From positions 1 through 41,657 of the forward strand of contig CAUHHV010000022.1 of NCBI GenBank assembly GCA_959606065.1: a DNA stretch of 41,657 nt, in the 5' to 3' direction. The DNA is from an uncultured Collinsella sp. (GTDB taxonomy: Bacteria; Actinomycetota; Coriobacteriia; Coriobacteriales; Coriobacteriaceae). Shown one piece after another: positions 33,767-41,453 of this stretch (position 1 is the first letter of the stretch; every line of letters starts with the position of its first letter). The notes beneath the pieces are model-generated. The model saw only the letters and a program-made list of their open reading frames with translations. It had not been told where the DNA came from and did no database searches. A program made the position numbers and the translations under genes.

Positions 33767-36637
33767 ATGAGTCGCCGCAACACCGAGCTGCTCTTGCTCA
33801 TCGCCTCGGCGTTCCCCGTCATCCTGCTGTATGCGATGTACGTGCTCACCGCGGGCGCTGCCATCTCCTTTGAGACGCTCGCCGTACCGATCGGCCTCTT
33901 TGCCGCCTTTGCCGCGGCCCACATTGCCGTGCGCATCTTGGCGCCCGGTGCCGACCCCGCCATCCTACCCATCGTATTTATACTTTCGGGCATCGGTATC
34001 ACGTTCGTGACACGCCTCGCCCCCGCTCTCGCGATCTCACAGCTCATCATCCTGTTTGTCTCGGTGGCCCTGATGGTGGGAACGCTCGCACTGGTCAAAA
34101 ACCTCGACGTGGTCATGCGCTACAAGTACACCTTTGGCATCATCGGCATCATCCTGCTGATGCTGCCCATCTTTATCGGCACCACGATCTCGGGCTCCAA
34201 GCTGTGGATTCGCATCGCGGGCTTTACCATCCAGCCCGGCGAGTTTGCCAAGGTCTTTATCGTGCTGTTCCTGGCCGGGTACCTGGCCGAGAACCGCGAG
34301 CTGCTCTCCATCTCCAACCGCAAGATCTTAGGTCTTAAGATCCCTCGCCTGCGACTGCTGCTGCCGCTGTTTGCCGTGTGGGGTGTGTGCCTGCTCGTCG
34401 TCGTCTTCGAACGCGACCTGGGTTCGGCCGTGCTGTTCTACACCATCTTCTTGCTGATGCTCTACGTTGCCACGGGGCGCTTTTCGTATGTCGTTATCGG
34501 CCTTGCGCTCTTAGCCGTTGGAGCTGTGGGCGCCTACAAGTTCCTGTCTCACGTTCAGGTGCGTTTCCAGGTTTGGGTCGATCCGTTTAAGGACGCCCAG
34601 GGCCAGGGCTACCAGATCGTACAGTCACTTTACTCGCTGGCTGACGGCGGCCTGGTTGGCGTCGGCATCGGCAACGGCATGGCAAACAACATCCCCGTCG
34701 TCGAGTCCGACTTTATCTTCTCGGCCATCGGCGAGGAAATGGGCCTTTTGGGCGGCGGCGCCGTGCTCATCCTGTTTATGCTTTTTGCCGTGCGTGGCCT
34801 CACCACGGCAGCCCGCGCCAAGTCCGACCTTGCCGCCTTTAGCGCGACCGGCCTTACGGCGGCCATCAGCTTCCAGGCATTCTTAATCGTTGGCGGCGTA
34901 ACCCGCCTGATCCCGCTGACCGGCGTCACCCTGCCCTTTATGAGCCAGGGCGGCTCCTCGCTGCTGGCGAGCTTTATCATCGTCGCGCTGCTGCTGCGCG
35001 CCGGCGACGAGGCAACCGGACGCGAAGCCGAGCTCACCGGCACCGGCACCATGGCCGCCATCACCGATGACCAGGTCGCATCCGCCGCTGCCCCGACCGG
35101 TACGCGTTTTGCCAGCGCACCTTCCTACGGCCACGGCAACCACTCCGCGGGTTCTCGCATGCGTCGTCGCCTGCTCGACACGCCTGAGTCCGGCGTGCTC
35201 GGCCGCGTGGCACTTGCCAACCGGCTGACTCGTGCCGTGTTTGCCTTTACGGCGCTGTTCGCCATCCTTATCGGCAACCTCACCTATGTCCAGGTCATCA
35301 AGGCGAAGGACTACCAGGACATGCCGACCAACAACCACACCATCGCCCGCTCCAAGTACATCCAGCGTGGCTCCATCATCACGTCCGACGGCGTGACACT
35401 AGCCGAGTCGCTGCAGCAGGAGGACGGCACCTACGCCCGTTCCTACCCCAACGGCAACATGGCCGCGCACGTGGTGGGCTACGTGAGCCAGCAATACGGC
35501 ACCGCCGGCATCGAGAGCGTCATGAACGATACGCTCACCGGCTCCAAGGATTACTCCAGCTGGAACAACGCCATCGCGTCGCTCGCGGGGCAGACCCAGC
35601 CGGGCAATACCGCCAAGCTCACCATCGACTCGCGCATCCAGACGGCTGCCGAGCAGGCGCTCAAGGGCTTTAAGGGCGCCGTGGTGGTCATGGATCCGCG
35701 CACCGGTGCGGTCCTTGCGTGCGCGAGCTCGCCCACCTACGACAACACCAACATCGATGCGCTGCTCCAGTCGGGCGGCGGCGAGGACGGCTCCATGTAC
35801 GACCGCGCCATGGACGCGCTGTACACCCCGGGCTCGACCTTTAAGGTCGTCACGCTCTCCGCGGCACTCGAAACCGGCACCGCCAGCCTTACCAGCACGT
35901 ACCAGGCGCCCGGCTCCATGGATATTGGCAACGCGCCGGTCACCAACTCTGGCAACGAGAGCTACGGCACCATCAGCCTGCAGCAGGCCTTCGCCGTGTC
36001 GTCCAACGTCGTCTTTGGCCAGGTGGCAAACGAGGTCGGCGCCAGCTCGCTCGTCCAGTTTGCCAACGCCTTTGGCTACGGTCAAAAGCTCGGTCAGGAT
36101 CTGACCACCGCGGCTTCCATCATGGCCGACCCGTCGCTTATGACCGAGTGGGAGACCGCTTGGGCAGGCGCCGGCCAGCCCGTCGGCATGGACCACACGC
36201 CTGGCCCGCAGACCACCGTTATGCAGAATTGCGTGATCGCTGCAGCTATCGCCAACAGCGGCGTGGTCATGGACCCGTTCTTTGTGTCCCAGATACTCGC
36301 CCCGGACGGAACCGTTGTTAAGACCACGCAGTCCCGCTCGCTGGGCCAGGCCGTCAGCTCTGCCACGGCCGACCAGGTCAAGCAGGCCATGCTCGCCGTC
36401 GTCCAGTCCGGTACCGGCACCGATGCCCAGATTCCGGGCGTCAAGGTTGCCGGCAAGACGGGTTCGGCCGAGACCGGCGGCACCAACGTCAACTCTATGT
36501 TTGTTGGCTTTGCACCTTACGATTCACCCACGGTTGCCATCTCGGTGGCCCTGGAGGATTTCGACAAACACGACGTCGAGGCGGCCAAGATTGCCGGCAT
36601 CGTCCTGACCGCGGCGCTCGCCGCACAGGGAGCGTGA
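33767..36637 (+). CDS. Fused RodA/FtsW (SEDS) glycosyltransferase and class B penicillin-binding protein
   Basis: One 956-residue protein joining the two enzymes of a wall-growth pair. Residues 1-430 are a SEDS polymerase with about ten spans, including WIRIAGFTIQPGEFAKV, ESDFIFSAIGEEMGLLGG (near 313; the Asp corresponds to the catalytic one in RodA) and LPFMSQGGSS (near 390). After a linker comes a span at about 490-510 and then a transpeptidase with STFK (near 688), SSN (near 744) and KTGSAE (near 897). There is no stop or frameshift between them. ATG 33767 has SD AAAGGGAG. In mycobacteria the same cluster has separate rodA and pbpA. The classic PBP dimerisation domain looks short here (residues 515-660). 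Confidence 0.95.
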   Translation: MSRRNTELLLLIASAFPVILLYAMYVLTAGAAISFETLAVPIGLFAAFAAAHIAVRILAPGADPAILPIVFILSGIGITFVTRLAPALAISQLIILFVSVALMVGTLALVKNLDVVMRYKYTFGIIGIILLMLPIFIGTTISGSKLWIRIAGFTIQPGEFAKVFIVLFLAGYLAENRELLSISNRKILGLKIPRLRLLLPLFAVWGVCLLVVVFERDLGSAVLFYTIFLLMLYVATGRFSYVVIGLALLAVGAVGAYKFLSHVQVRFQVWVDPFKDAQGQGYQIVQSLYSLADGGLVGVGIGNGMANNIPVVESDFIFSAIGEEMGLLGGGAVLILFMLFAVRGLTTAARAKSDLAAFSATGLTAAISFQAFLIVGGVTRLIPLTGVTLPFMSQGGSSLLASFIIVALLLRAGDEATGREAELTGTGTMAAITDDQVASAAAPTGTRFASAPSYGHGNHSAGSRMRRRLLDTPESGVLGRVALANRLTRAVFAFTALFAILIGNLTYVQVIKAKDYQDMPTNNHTIARSKYIQRGSIITSDGVTLAESLQQEDGTYARSYPNGNMAAHVVGYVSQQYGTAGIESVMNDTLTGSKDYSSWNNAIASLAGQTQPGNTAKLTIDSRIQTAAEQALKGFKGAVVVMDPRTGAVLACASSPTYDNTNIDALLQSGGGEDGSMYDRAMDALYTPGSTFKVVTLSAALETGTASLTSTYQAPGSMDIGNAPVTNSGNESYGTISLQQAFAVSSNVVFGQVANEVGASSLVQFANAFGYGQKLGQDLTTAASIMADPSLMTEWETAWAGAGQPVGMDHTPGPQTTVMQNCVIAAAIANSGVVMDPFFVSQILAPDGTVVKTTQSRSLGQAVSSATADQVKQAMLAVVQSGTGTDAQIPGVKVAGKTGSAETGGTNVNSMFVGFAPYDSPTVAISVALEDFDKHDVEAAKIAGIVLTAALAAQGA

Positions 36638-36769
36638 TGCCCGTGATCAAAGCGGATACTTGGGGCGCGCCGCGGCCGATGAGCTAGCGGCTACGCGCCA
36701 CACGGCCCCAGCGGCCACACATTTGGTACTACACACATCGTTGAGCGAATAGTTATGTTAGGAGCAGGA
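36638..36769 (+). other. Gap before pknB with a hairpin
   Basis: GGCGCG (36664-36669) pairs with CGCGCC (36694-36699), with further GC-rich pairing inside. The gap is long for this tightly packed operon, so a separate promoter or an attenuator for pknB is possible. Confidence 0.35.
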
Positions 36770-38731
36770 ATGGAACAGAGGGTCCTCGGGGGAAGATACC
36801 TCCTCAAGGATAAGGTGGGAACGGGCGGTATGGCGACCGTCTTCCGTGCACAGGATCAGGTCCTCGACCGCACGGTTGCCGTCAAGATCATGCTGCCGCA
36901 GTATGCCGGCGACGCCACCTTCGCCGCCCGCTTTAAACAGGAGGCTCAGGCAGCTGCCGGCCTGTCCTCCCCCTATATCGTGGGCGTCTACGACTGGGGC
37001 AAGGACGGCGACACCTATTACATCGTCATGGAGTACCTGCGCGGTACCGACCTTAAGAGCGGCATCAAGAGCCACGGCGCCCTCGATCCCAAGAAGGTCG
37101 CGCAGATCGGCTCGCAGATCAGCTCCGCACTTTCGGTCGCACACAAGCACGAGATCATCCACCGCGACATTAAGCCGCAAAACATCATGGTGCTACCCGA
37201 CGGCAACATCAAGGTAATGGATTTTGGCATCGCACGCGCCAAGAACAGCCACCTCACGCAGGATAACAACGTTCTGGGCACCGCCCACTATGTAAGCCCC
37301 GAGCAGACCCGCGGCCAGGACCTCGGCCCCACCTCGGATATCTACTCGCTGGGTGTCGTCATGTACGAGTGCGCCACCGGCCGCGTGCCCTTTGACGGCG
37401 ACGACGCCATCTCGGTCGCGCTCAAGCAGGTCAACGAGCTCCCCATCCCGCCGAGCCAGATCAACTCCGGCGTCGATGCCGACCTTGAGCGCATCATCCT
37501 CAAGTGCATGGAGAAGGACCCGGCAAACCGCTTCCAGACAGCCGACGAGCTGCGCCAGGTGCTTAACAGCTATCTGTCCGGCCGTGCCGTCAATGTCTCG
37601 GAGCCCACGCGCATCATCGGTGCCGCCGGCGACCTGGGTGCCACCAAGACCCGCGAGCTTTCCGACTCAACGCGCGCTATGGTTCGTCCCGTCTCGGGCG
37701 TGAGCGGTCAGAACACCGCCCGTAGCGCTGTCTCGGGCTCCACGGGCTCCTACGAGGTCGAGAAACCCAAGTCCAACAAGAACAAGATCATCGCCGCCGT
37801 GATTGCCGCCGTCGCCGTGATTGGCGTTGTAGTGGCCTTTGCCACGGGCATGTTCAGTGGCGAACAGGTCACGGTGCCCGACGTGCTGGGCAAGGACCAG
37901 GAAACCGCTATTGAGCTGATCAAGGAAGCCGGCCTTGAGGTAGGCACCGTCGACCAGAGCTACAACGACGATGTCGACGAGGGAAAGGTCGCCGAGCAAA
38001 CCCCCAACGGTAACACCAAGAAGGCCAAGGGCACGAGGGTAAACCTGGTAATCTCCAAGGGCCCTAAGCCCTCCGAGAAGGTTGAGGTCCCGCAGCTCGT
38101 CGGCCTGACCAAGGACCAGGCCGAGGCCGCACTGGCAAGCGTGGGCCTGAAAGGCAGCGCTTCTGAGGAAGCCAATGAGGCCGAAGAGGGCCAGGTCTTT
38201 GAGCAGAGCACCGTTGCCGGCAAGGAGGTCGAGAAGGGCACGACTATCTCGTACAAGGTCTCCAGCGGTCCCGACACCACCTCGGTGCCCGATCTGACCG
38301 ACATGACCGAGGCCCAGGCACGCAACGCCCTCGACGTGGCCGGTTTTGGCGTCAACGTGAGCTACCAGGAGAACGATTCTGTCACCGAGGGCACCGTCAT
38401 TAGCTGGAACCCCAGCGGCAAGCAGAAGCCCGGCGCCACGATCACTGTCGTCATCGCCAAGAAGTCCGGCAAGGCCAGCGTTCCGGGCAACCTGTACGGC
38501 AAGAGCATCTCCGCCGCAGTCACCGCGCTCAACAATGCCGGGTTCTACAACATCGCATTCTGCGATCAGAGCGGCAACCCCGTGAGCGGCAACGAAAACG
38601 CCACCGTTACGGGCGTCTCCCCCACCGGCAAGCAGTCCACCGACAGCACGATTACGCTGACGGTTGCACTTTCTGGCTCGGGTTCGGGTTCAGGCACGAG
38701 CACGGGCGACGATTCCGGTACGACCAACTAG
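36770..38731 (+). CDS. pknB: PASTA-domain Ser/Thr kinase PknB
   Basis: A 653-residue receptor kinase that senses muropeptides or lipid II. The kinase domain spans residues about 9-275: GTGGMATVF, K39 in VAVKIM, HRDIKPQN near 132, DFG in VMDFGIAR, and GTAHYVSPEQ. A juxtamembrane region is followed by a span at about 339-362 (IIAAVIAAVAVIGVVVAFAT). Outside are four PASTA repeats, starting near TVPDVLGKDQ, EVPQLVGLTK, SVPDLTDMTE and SVPGNLYGKS, and a Ser/Gly/Thr tail. ATG 36770 has SD AGGAG five bases before it and is preferred to the ATG at 36755. It is the last gene of the wall-signalling cluster and is followed by a strong terminator. Confidence 0.97.
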   Translation: MEQRVLGGRYLLKDKVGTGGMATVFRAQDQVLDRTVAVKIMLPQYAGDATFAARFKQEAQAAAGLSSPYIVGVYDWGKDGDTYYIVMEYLRGTDLKSGIKSHGALDPKKVAQIGSQISSALSVAHKHEIIHRDIKPQNIMVLPDGNIKVMDFGIARAKNSHLTQDNNVLGTAHYVSPEQTRGQDLGPTSDIYSLGVVMYECATGRVPFDGDDAISVALKQVNELPIPPSQINSGVDADLERIILKCMEKDPANRFQTADELRQVLNSYLSGRAVNVSEPTRIIGAAGDLGATKTRELSDSTRAMVRPVSGVSGQNTARSAVSGSTGSYEVEKPKSNKNKIIAAVIAAVAVIGVVVAFATGMFSGEQVTVPDVLGKDQETAIELIKEAGLEVGTVDQSYNDDVDEGKVAEQTPNGNTKKAKGTRVNLVISKGPKPSEKVEVPQLVGLTKDQAEAALASVGLKGSASEEANEAEEGQVFEQSTVAGKEVEKGTTISYKVSSGPDTTSVPDLTDMTEAQARNALDVAGFGVNVSYQENDSVTEGTVISWNPSGKQKPGATITVVIAKKSGKASVPGNLYGKSISAAVTALNNAGFYNIAFCDQSGNPVSGNENATVTGVSPTGKQSTDSTITLTVALSGSGSGSGTSTGDDSGTTN

Positions 38732-38783
38732 TCGCAACCCAACCGCTCATTACGGCTCTCGCCGCAAACATATTCGCTCACAG

Positions 38784-38823
38784 GCGCCCGCTTGCTCCCC
38801 CAGCAAGCGGGCGCTTCGTTTTT
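38784..38823 (+). terminator. Strong terminator after pknB
   Basis: GCGCCCGCTTGCT/AGCAAGCGGGCGC forms a 13-bp stem with a five-base loop, followed by TTCGTTTTT. It lies 53 bases after the pknB stop codon. Confidence 0.92.
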
Positions 38824-38836
38824 GACATGGCATGAA

Positions 38837-38906
38837 CCAGAAGAGCCCGGCACCGTGGCGGTGTTCCGGGCTCGACAAATCTCTGGTGCCCCCGGGCGGA
38901 TTCGAA
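38837..38906 (-). other. Displaced tRNA-Arg 3' end with terminator, copy A
   Basis: Read from the minus strand, 38906-38884 is the end of a tRNA: T-loop TTCGAAT, stem CCGCC, acceptor strand CGGGGGC, then A-CCA. The tRNA terminator follows (GAGCCCGG...CCGGGCTC, 38843-38873, with TTCTGG). The sequence upstream of the T-loop does not continue as tRNA. It is an old attachment-site scar. Confidence 0.75.
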
Positions 38907-38933
38907 AACTCCCCCCGCGGGGAAATTGGTGAC

Positions 38934-38960
38934 GCGGGTGTCGACGGTCCGAATCCGGCC
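38934..38960 (+). other. Inverted partial copy of the attachment core
   Basis: On the plus strand GCGGGTGTCGACGG, then TCCGAATCCGG, repeats the variable-loop and T-arm part of the tRNA fragment of copy B, with one base change in the T-loop and in the opposite direction. Inverted copies are not expected from simple integration, so a rearrangement is implied. Confidence 0.65.
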
Positions 38961-38972
38961 TTTAGACCAGAA

Positions 38973-39056
38973 GAGCCCGGCACCGTAGCGGTACCGGGCT
39001 CGGCAAATCTCTGGTGCCCCCGGGCGGATTCGAACCGTCGACACCCGCTTTAGGAG
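38973..39056 (-). other. tRNA-Arg(CCU) 3' end with terminator, copy B (probable att site)
   Basis: The minus strand 39056-39012 reads CTCCTAAAGCGGGTGTC, then GACGGTTCGAAT, CCGCC, CGGGGGC and ACCA. This is the anticodon loop (CCU), 3' anticodon stem, variable loop, T arm and acceptor end of tRNA-Arg(CCU). The 5' half (expected to start GCCCCCG) is absent. The tRNA terminator follows at 39001-38973. An integrase gene begins 193 bases away, so this is most likely one end of an element inserted into the tRNA gene. The restored, complete tRNA should lie at the element's other end, beyond this window. One T-stem pair (A-C) is mismatched. Confidence 0.8.
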
Positions 39057-39248
39057 ATATGATTTAATGCTACCCCCTACTATTCATCAAGCATCATTGA
39101 ACACCATATAACCGCAGATAAACATAGCAGTTTGTGTCTTTTACCTCCGGTAGCTGCGCCTACGCTTTTACAAACATATTACTAACAGCTTTAGCTAAAC
39201 TGCACTCAATGAATTGTTGAAAACTATTCAAAGAAACGGAGTGCAAAG
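39057..39248. other. Left end of the integrated element, integrase promoter region
   Basis: An abrupt change to AT-rich sequence begins directly after the tRNA fragment. No gene is seen. The integrase promoter should lie here. Short AT-rich repeats of the kind used as arm sites for tyrosine integrases are plausible, but I cannot define them. Confidence 0.45.
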
Positions 39249-40496
39249 ATGTCAGAACAGCCACTAATTAGCGGAAGAGGCACGTGTTGGAAAGACAAGA
39301 GATCACCTAACACCTATCGCTATTATTTTTCCCTTGGGGTCAAGGACCCTAAGACAGGGCGTTACAAACGATCCCCAACTTATACAGTTCGTTGCAAGAC
39401 TAAAACAGAAGCTAAGGCTGCAATGCAGGCCAAGCTGGCTGAAATCAACTCCTCTGGCACGATCACTAAAACTAAAAAGCCCACTTTGCTTGTGTCCTAC
39501 TGCTGGGCCTTTCATGAAAATAGGGACACCGAGCTTGCGCCAACGAGCTATGAAAGAGAAGCGTACGATTGCAGGCATATCGAAGACCTATTCGGTGCGT
39601 TTCAGACAATTGAGGGGCTAACTCCCGATCTAATCGAAGAAACATATGCCGAAGCTCGTCGTACGGGAAAATACAAACCATCTGAGCTTGTACGAATCAA
39701 TGCGAAACTGCGCCAGATTCTGTCGAATGCAGTCGCAAAGAGAATAATTGACCGAAACCCCTGCGCTACCGTTCATGTTCGCAGACCACGCAACAAAAGA
39801 GAATCACTGACAATCGAGCAAGTAGCTACCCTATGCACACATCTTCAACACATTGAGCTCACCGCCGAAGCTGTTGGTACGCTAGTACTAGTGTATACGG
39901 GTATGCGAAAAGGCGAGATGCTGGGCCTCGAATGGCGCGATTGGGACCCCGCCAATAAAACCTTGAAAATTGACAGGCAGTACACCAACGATCATGAACT
40001 GAGGGCACCCAAGTCACAAGAAAGCCAACGCAAAATCCCCGTTGGAGAAACCCTGGCCGAACGTCTTCAATCATGGTCAGCCATACAAAAAGAGCTCCTG
40101 GCCTCTCTGGGGCTGTCCCAGACTGGCAGCACTCCCATCATTAGCGATATTGCTGTCGAGCAAGGGATCCCTACTGTCTGTCACATGAAGAACTACATCT
40201 TCAACCATTGGTTTCGCGATTTCGCAGTTAGCTGCAATCTTGGAATCTATGAGCCGAATAATTCGACTGGCGGAAAACTATATAAGGGCATCTGCCCGCA
40301 TCAGCTCAGGCATTGCGTAAGCACTTTTATGCTGGCGAACGGATCGGACGTTAGAAGCGTGCAAGGTATTCTTGGCCACGCGGACCCCAATATCACGCTC
40401 AAAACGTATACAAGCCTCGTTCAACAATCAGAAATAAAAGCAGTTAAAGGCTACGAAGACTTCATCAACGCCTATATACAGAGAAGCGAGAAATAG
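39249..40496 (+). CDS. int: Tyrosine-type site-specific integrase
   Basis: A 415-residue phage/ICE integrase. The N-terminal part has an arm-binding-like region (GTCWKDKRSPNTYRYYFSLG) and a core-binding SAM-like domain (about 70-170). The catalytic domain has the Arg in VYTGMRKGEMLGLEW, H-x-x-R in CPHQLRHCVSTFM, GH in VQGILGHADPNITLKTY and the Tyr nucleophile in LKTYTSL. All expected residues are present. SD GGAG stands nine bases before the ATG. It lies right beside the tRNA-Arg fragment and is clearly AT-richer than the chromosome. It should carry out integration and, with an excisionase, excision. Confidence 0.96.
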   Translation: MSEQPLISGRGTCWKDKRSPNTYRYYFSLGVKDPKTGRYKRSPTYTVRCKTKTEAKAAMQAKLAEINSSGTITKTKKPTLLVSYCWAFHENRDTELAPTSYEREAYDCRHIEDLFGAFQTIEGLTPDLIEETYAEARRTGKYKPSELVRINAKLRQILSNAVAKRIIDRNPCATVHVRRPRNKRESLTIEQVATLCTHLQHIELTAEAVGTLVLVYTGMRKGEMLGLEWRDWDPANKTLKIDRQYTNDHELRAPKSQESQRKIPVGETLAERLQSWSAIQKELLASLGLSQTGSTPIISDIAVEQGIPTVCHMKNYIFNHWFRDFAVSCNLGIYEPNNSTGGKLYKGICPHQLRHCVSTFMLANGSDVRSVQGILGHADPNITLKTYTSLVQQSEIKAVKGYEDFINAYIQRSEK

Positions 40497-40714
40497 CATG
40501 TTATTCATTCATCGTTTTATTCATAATATTACGGTACTATAATACCGTTTCCGCAGGTAGATGCTATATTTGATTGACAACTAATGAGTTTTAATACATG
40601 CTAAAGCTGTCAGATGGCTACGCATGTAGTCATAGAAACCGGCCCCCCAAGTGCTTATGAACCTGGTAAGTCTTACAAGCACAGGGAGGGCCCTCATTGA
40701 AAGGATAGCTCATC
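40497..40714. other. Intergenic region with operator-like palindrome and hairpin
   Basis: ACGGTA-CTATAA-TACCGT (40531-40548) is a palindrome that embeds a TATAA box, so it could be an operator on a promoter. A larger hairpin (40641-40692) pairs GGCCC...GTGCTT with AAGCAC...GGGCC just before the next gene. No gene is seen. Confidence 0.55.
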
Positions 40715-40960
40715 ATGGCTACTCCAAAGATTAGCACTCAGGCGTCCACACCGACTTTCCCCACTGGTGCCGCTCAGTGCGATCGGTTGCTCCGCGTTAA
40801 CGATATCCGCGAACTCACTGGCTGGAGCGAAAACACCGCACGCAAATTCATGCGCGAGTCCGGCAAGCTCATCCAAATCCATCGCTCGAATTACATGTTT
40901 GAAAGCTCGTTTTATGAGCTTTTCAAGCAGCTTGAAGGTCGTACCGCCCACCTTGACTAG
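40715..40960 (+). CDS. Excisionase-like HTH protein
   Basis: An 81-residue protein whose central part (CDRLLRVNDIRELTGWSENT, then ARKFMRESGKLIQIHRSNYM) has the winged-HTH pattern of excisionase/MerR-like DNA-binding proteins, with the second half forming the wing (FESSFYELFKQLEG). ATG 40715 follows an AGGA. Its place directly after the integrase gene suggests that it sets the direction of recombination. It could also be a small repressor. Confidence 0.7.
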   Translation: MATPKISTQASTPTFPTGAAQCDRLLRVNDIRELTGWSENTARKFMRESGKLIQIHRSNYMFESSFYELFKQLEGRTAHLD

Positions 40961-40969
40961 GTGGCAAAC

Positions 40970-41356
40970 ATGAGCGAGCTACCGTCGATTTCCGACAAAT
41001 TTTCCGATGATGTTACTGAGCAACGAGAGATTAGAAGGAAAATGGATAACGCGAATTTTATTTCGGTGCCCGACTGGGCGTGTTGTGCCACCACTGTCGC
41101 TGCCGAGCGCCTCATCCTCGGCCTCGTATGGAAGCTTGGAAATCCTTCCAAAAACAAACGAGCCATGGGCTTTTACGCAAAAAGCAAATGGATTGAGGAG
41201 CGCTACCACCTAAGTAAGAACACGATCTCCCGGGCCTATACCTCTTTGAAGAATAAGGGGTTTATTCAAAAAGCGGGTGATGGCAGCTGGATGCTTAATT
41301 ACGCTGCAATCTACCGCGCCGCGATCGAAAACGCTTGGGAGCCCCCGAAATCTTAA
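40970..41356 (+). CDS. Winged-helix protein of the integrated element
   Basis: A 128-residue protein. The central part (RAMGFYAKSKWIEERYHLSK, then NTISRAYTSLKNKGFIQKAG) is a typical winged HTH with recognition helix and wing, as in GntR-like or replication-initiator-like proteins. The N-terminal part has ISVPDWACCATTVAAERLIL. ATG 40970 has SD AGGTGG five bases upstream and lies ten bases after the excisionase-like gene. The frame is also open from GTG 40961. It probably regulates or starts replication/transfer of the element. The exact role is unknown. Confidence 0.7.
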   Translation: MSELPSISDKFSDDVTEQREIRRKMDNANFISVPDWACCATTVAAERLILGLVWKLGNPSKNKRAMGFYAKSKWIEERYHLSKNTISRAYTSLKNKGFIQKAGDGSWMLNYAAIYRAAIENAWEPPKS

Positions 41357-41413
41357 GTCCACAGACCGACTATCGACGTGGGCTTCTGTCAAACAACCGA
41401 GTTAAAAACCACT

Positions 41414-41451
41414 GAGCCAGAATCCGCTTCAATAGAAGAGGATTCTGGCTC
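41414..41451 (+). terminator. Hairpin before the last partial ORF
   Basis: GAGCCAGAATCC/GGATTCTGGCTC is a perfect 12-bp stem with a 14-base loop. No U tract follows. The right arm and loop contain AGAGGA, a possible SD for the ATG at 41454, so it may hide that site rather than terminate. Confidence 0.65.
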
Positions 41452-41453
41452 AA

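Noticed and set aside
38884..39056. Complete tRNA gene
   Set aside because: Only the part from the anticodon loop (copy B) or T-loop (copy A) to CCA is present; no 5' acceptor strand GCCCCCG or D arm lies upstream on the minus strand.
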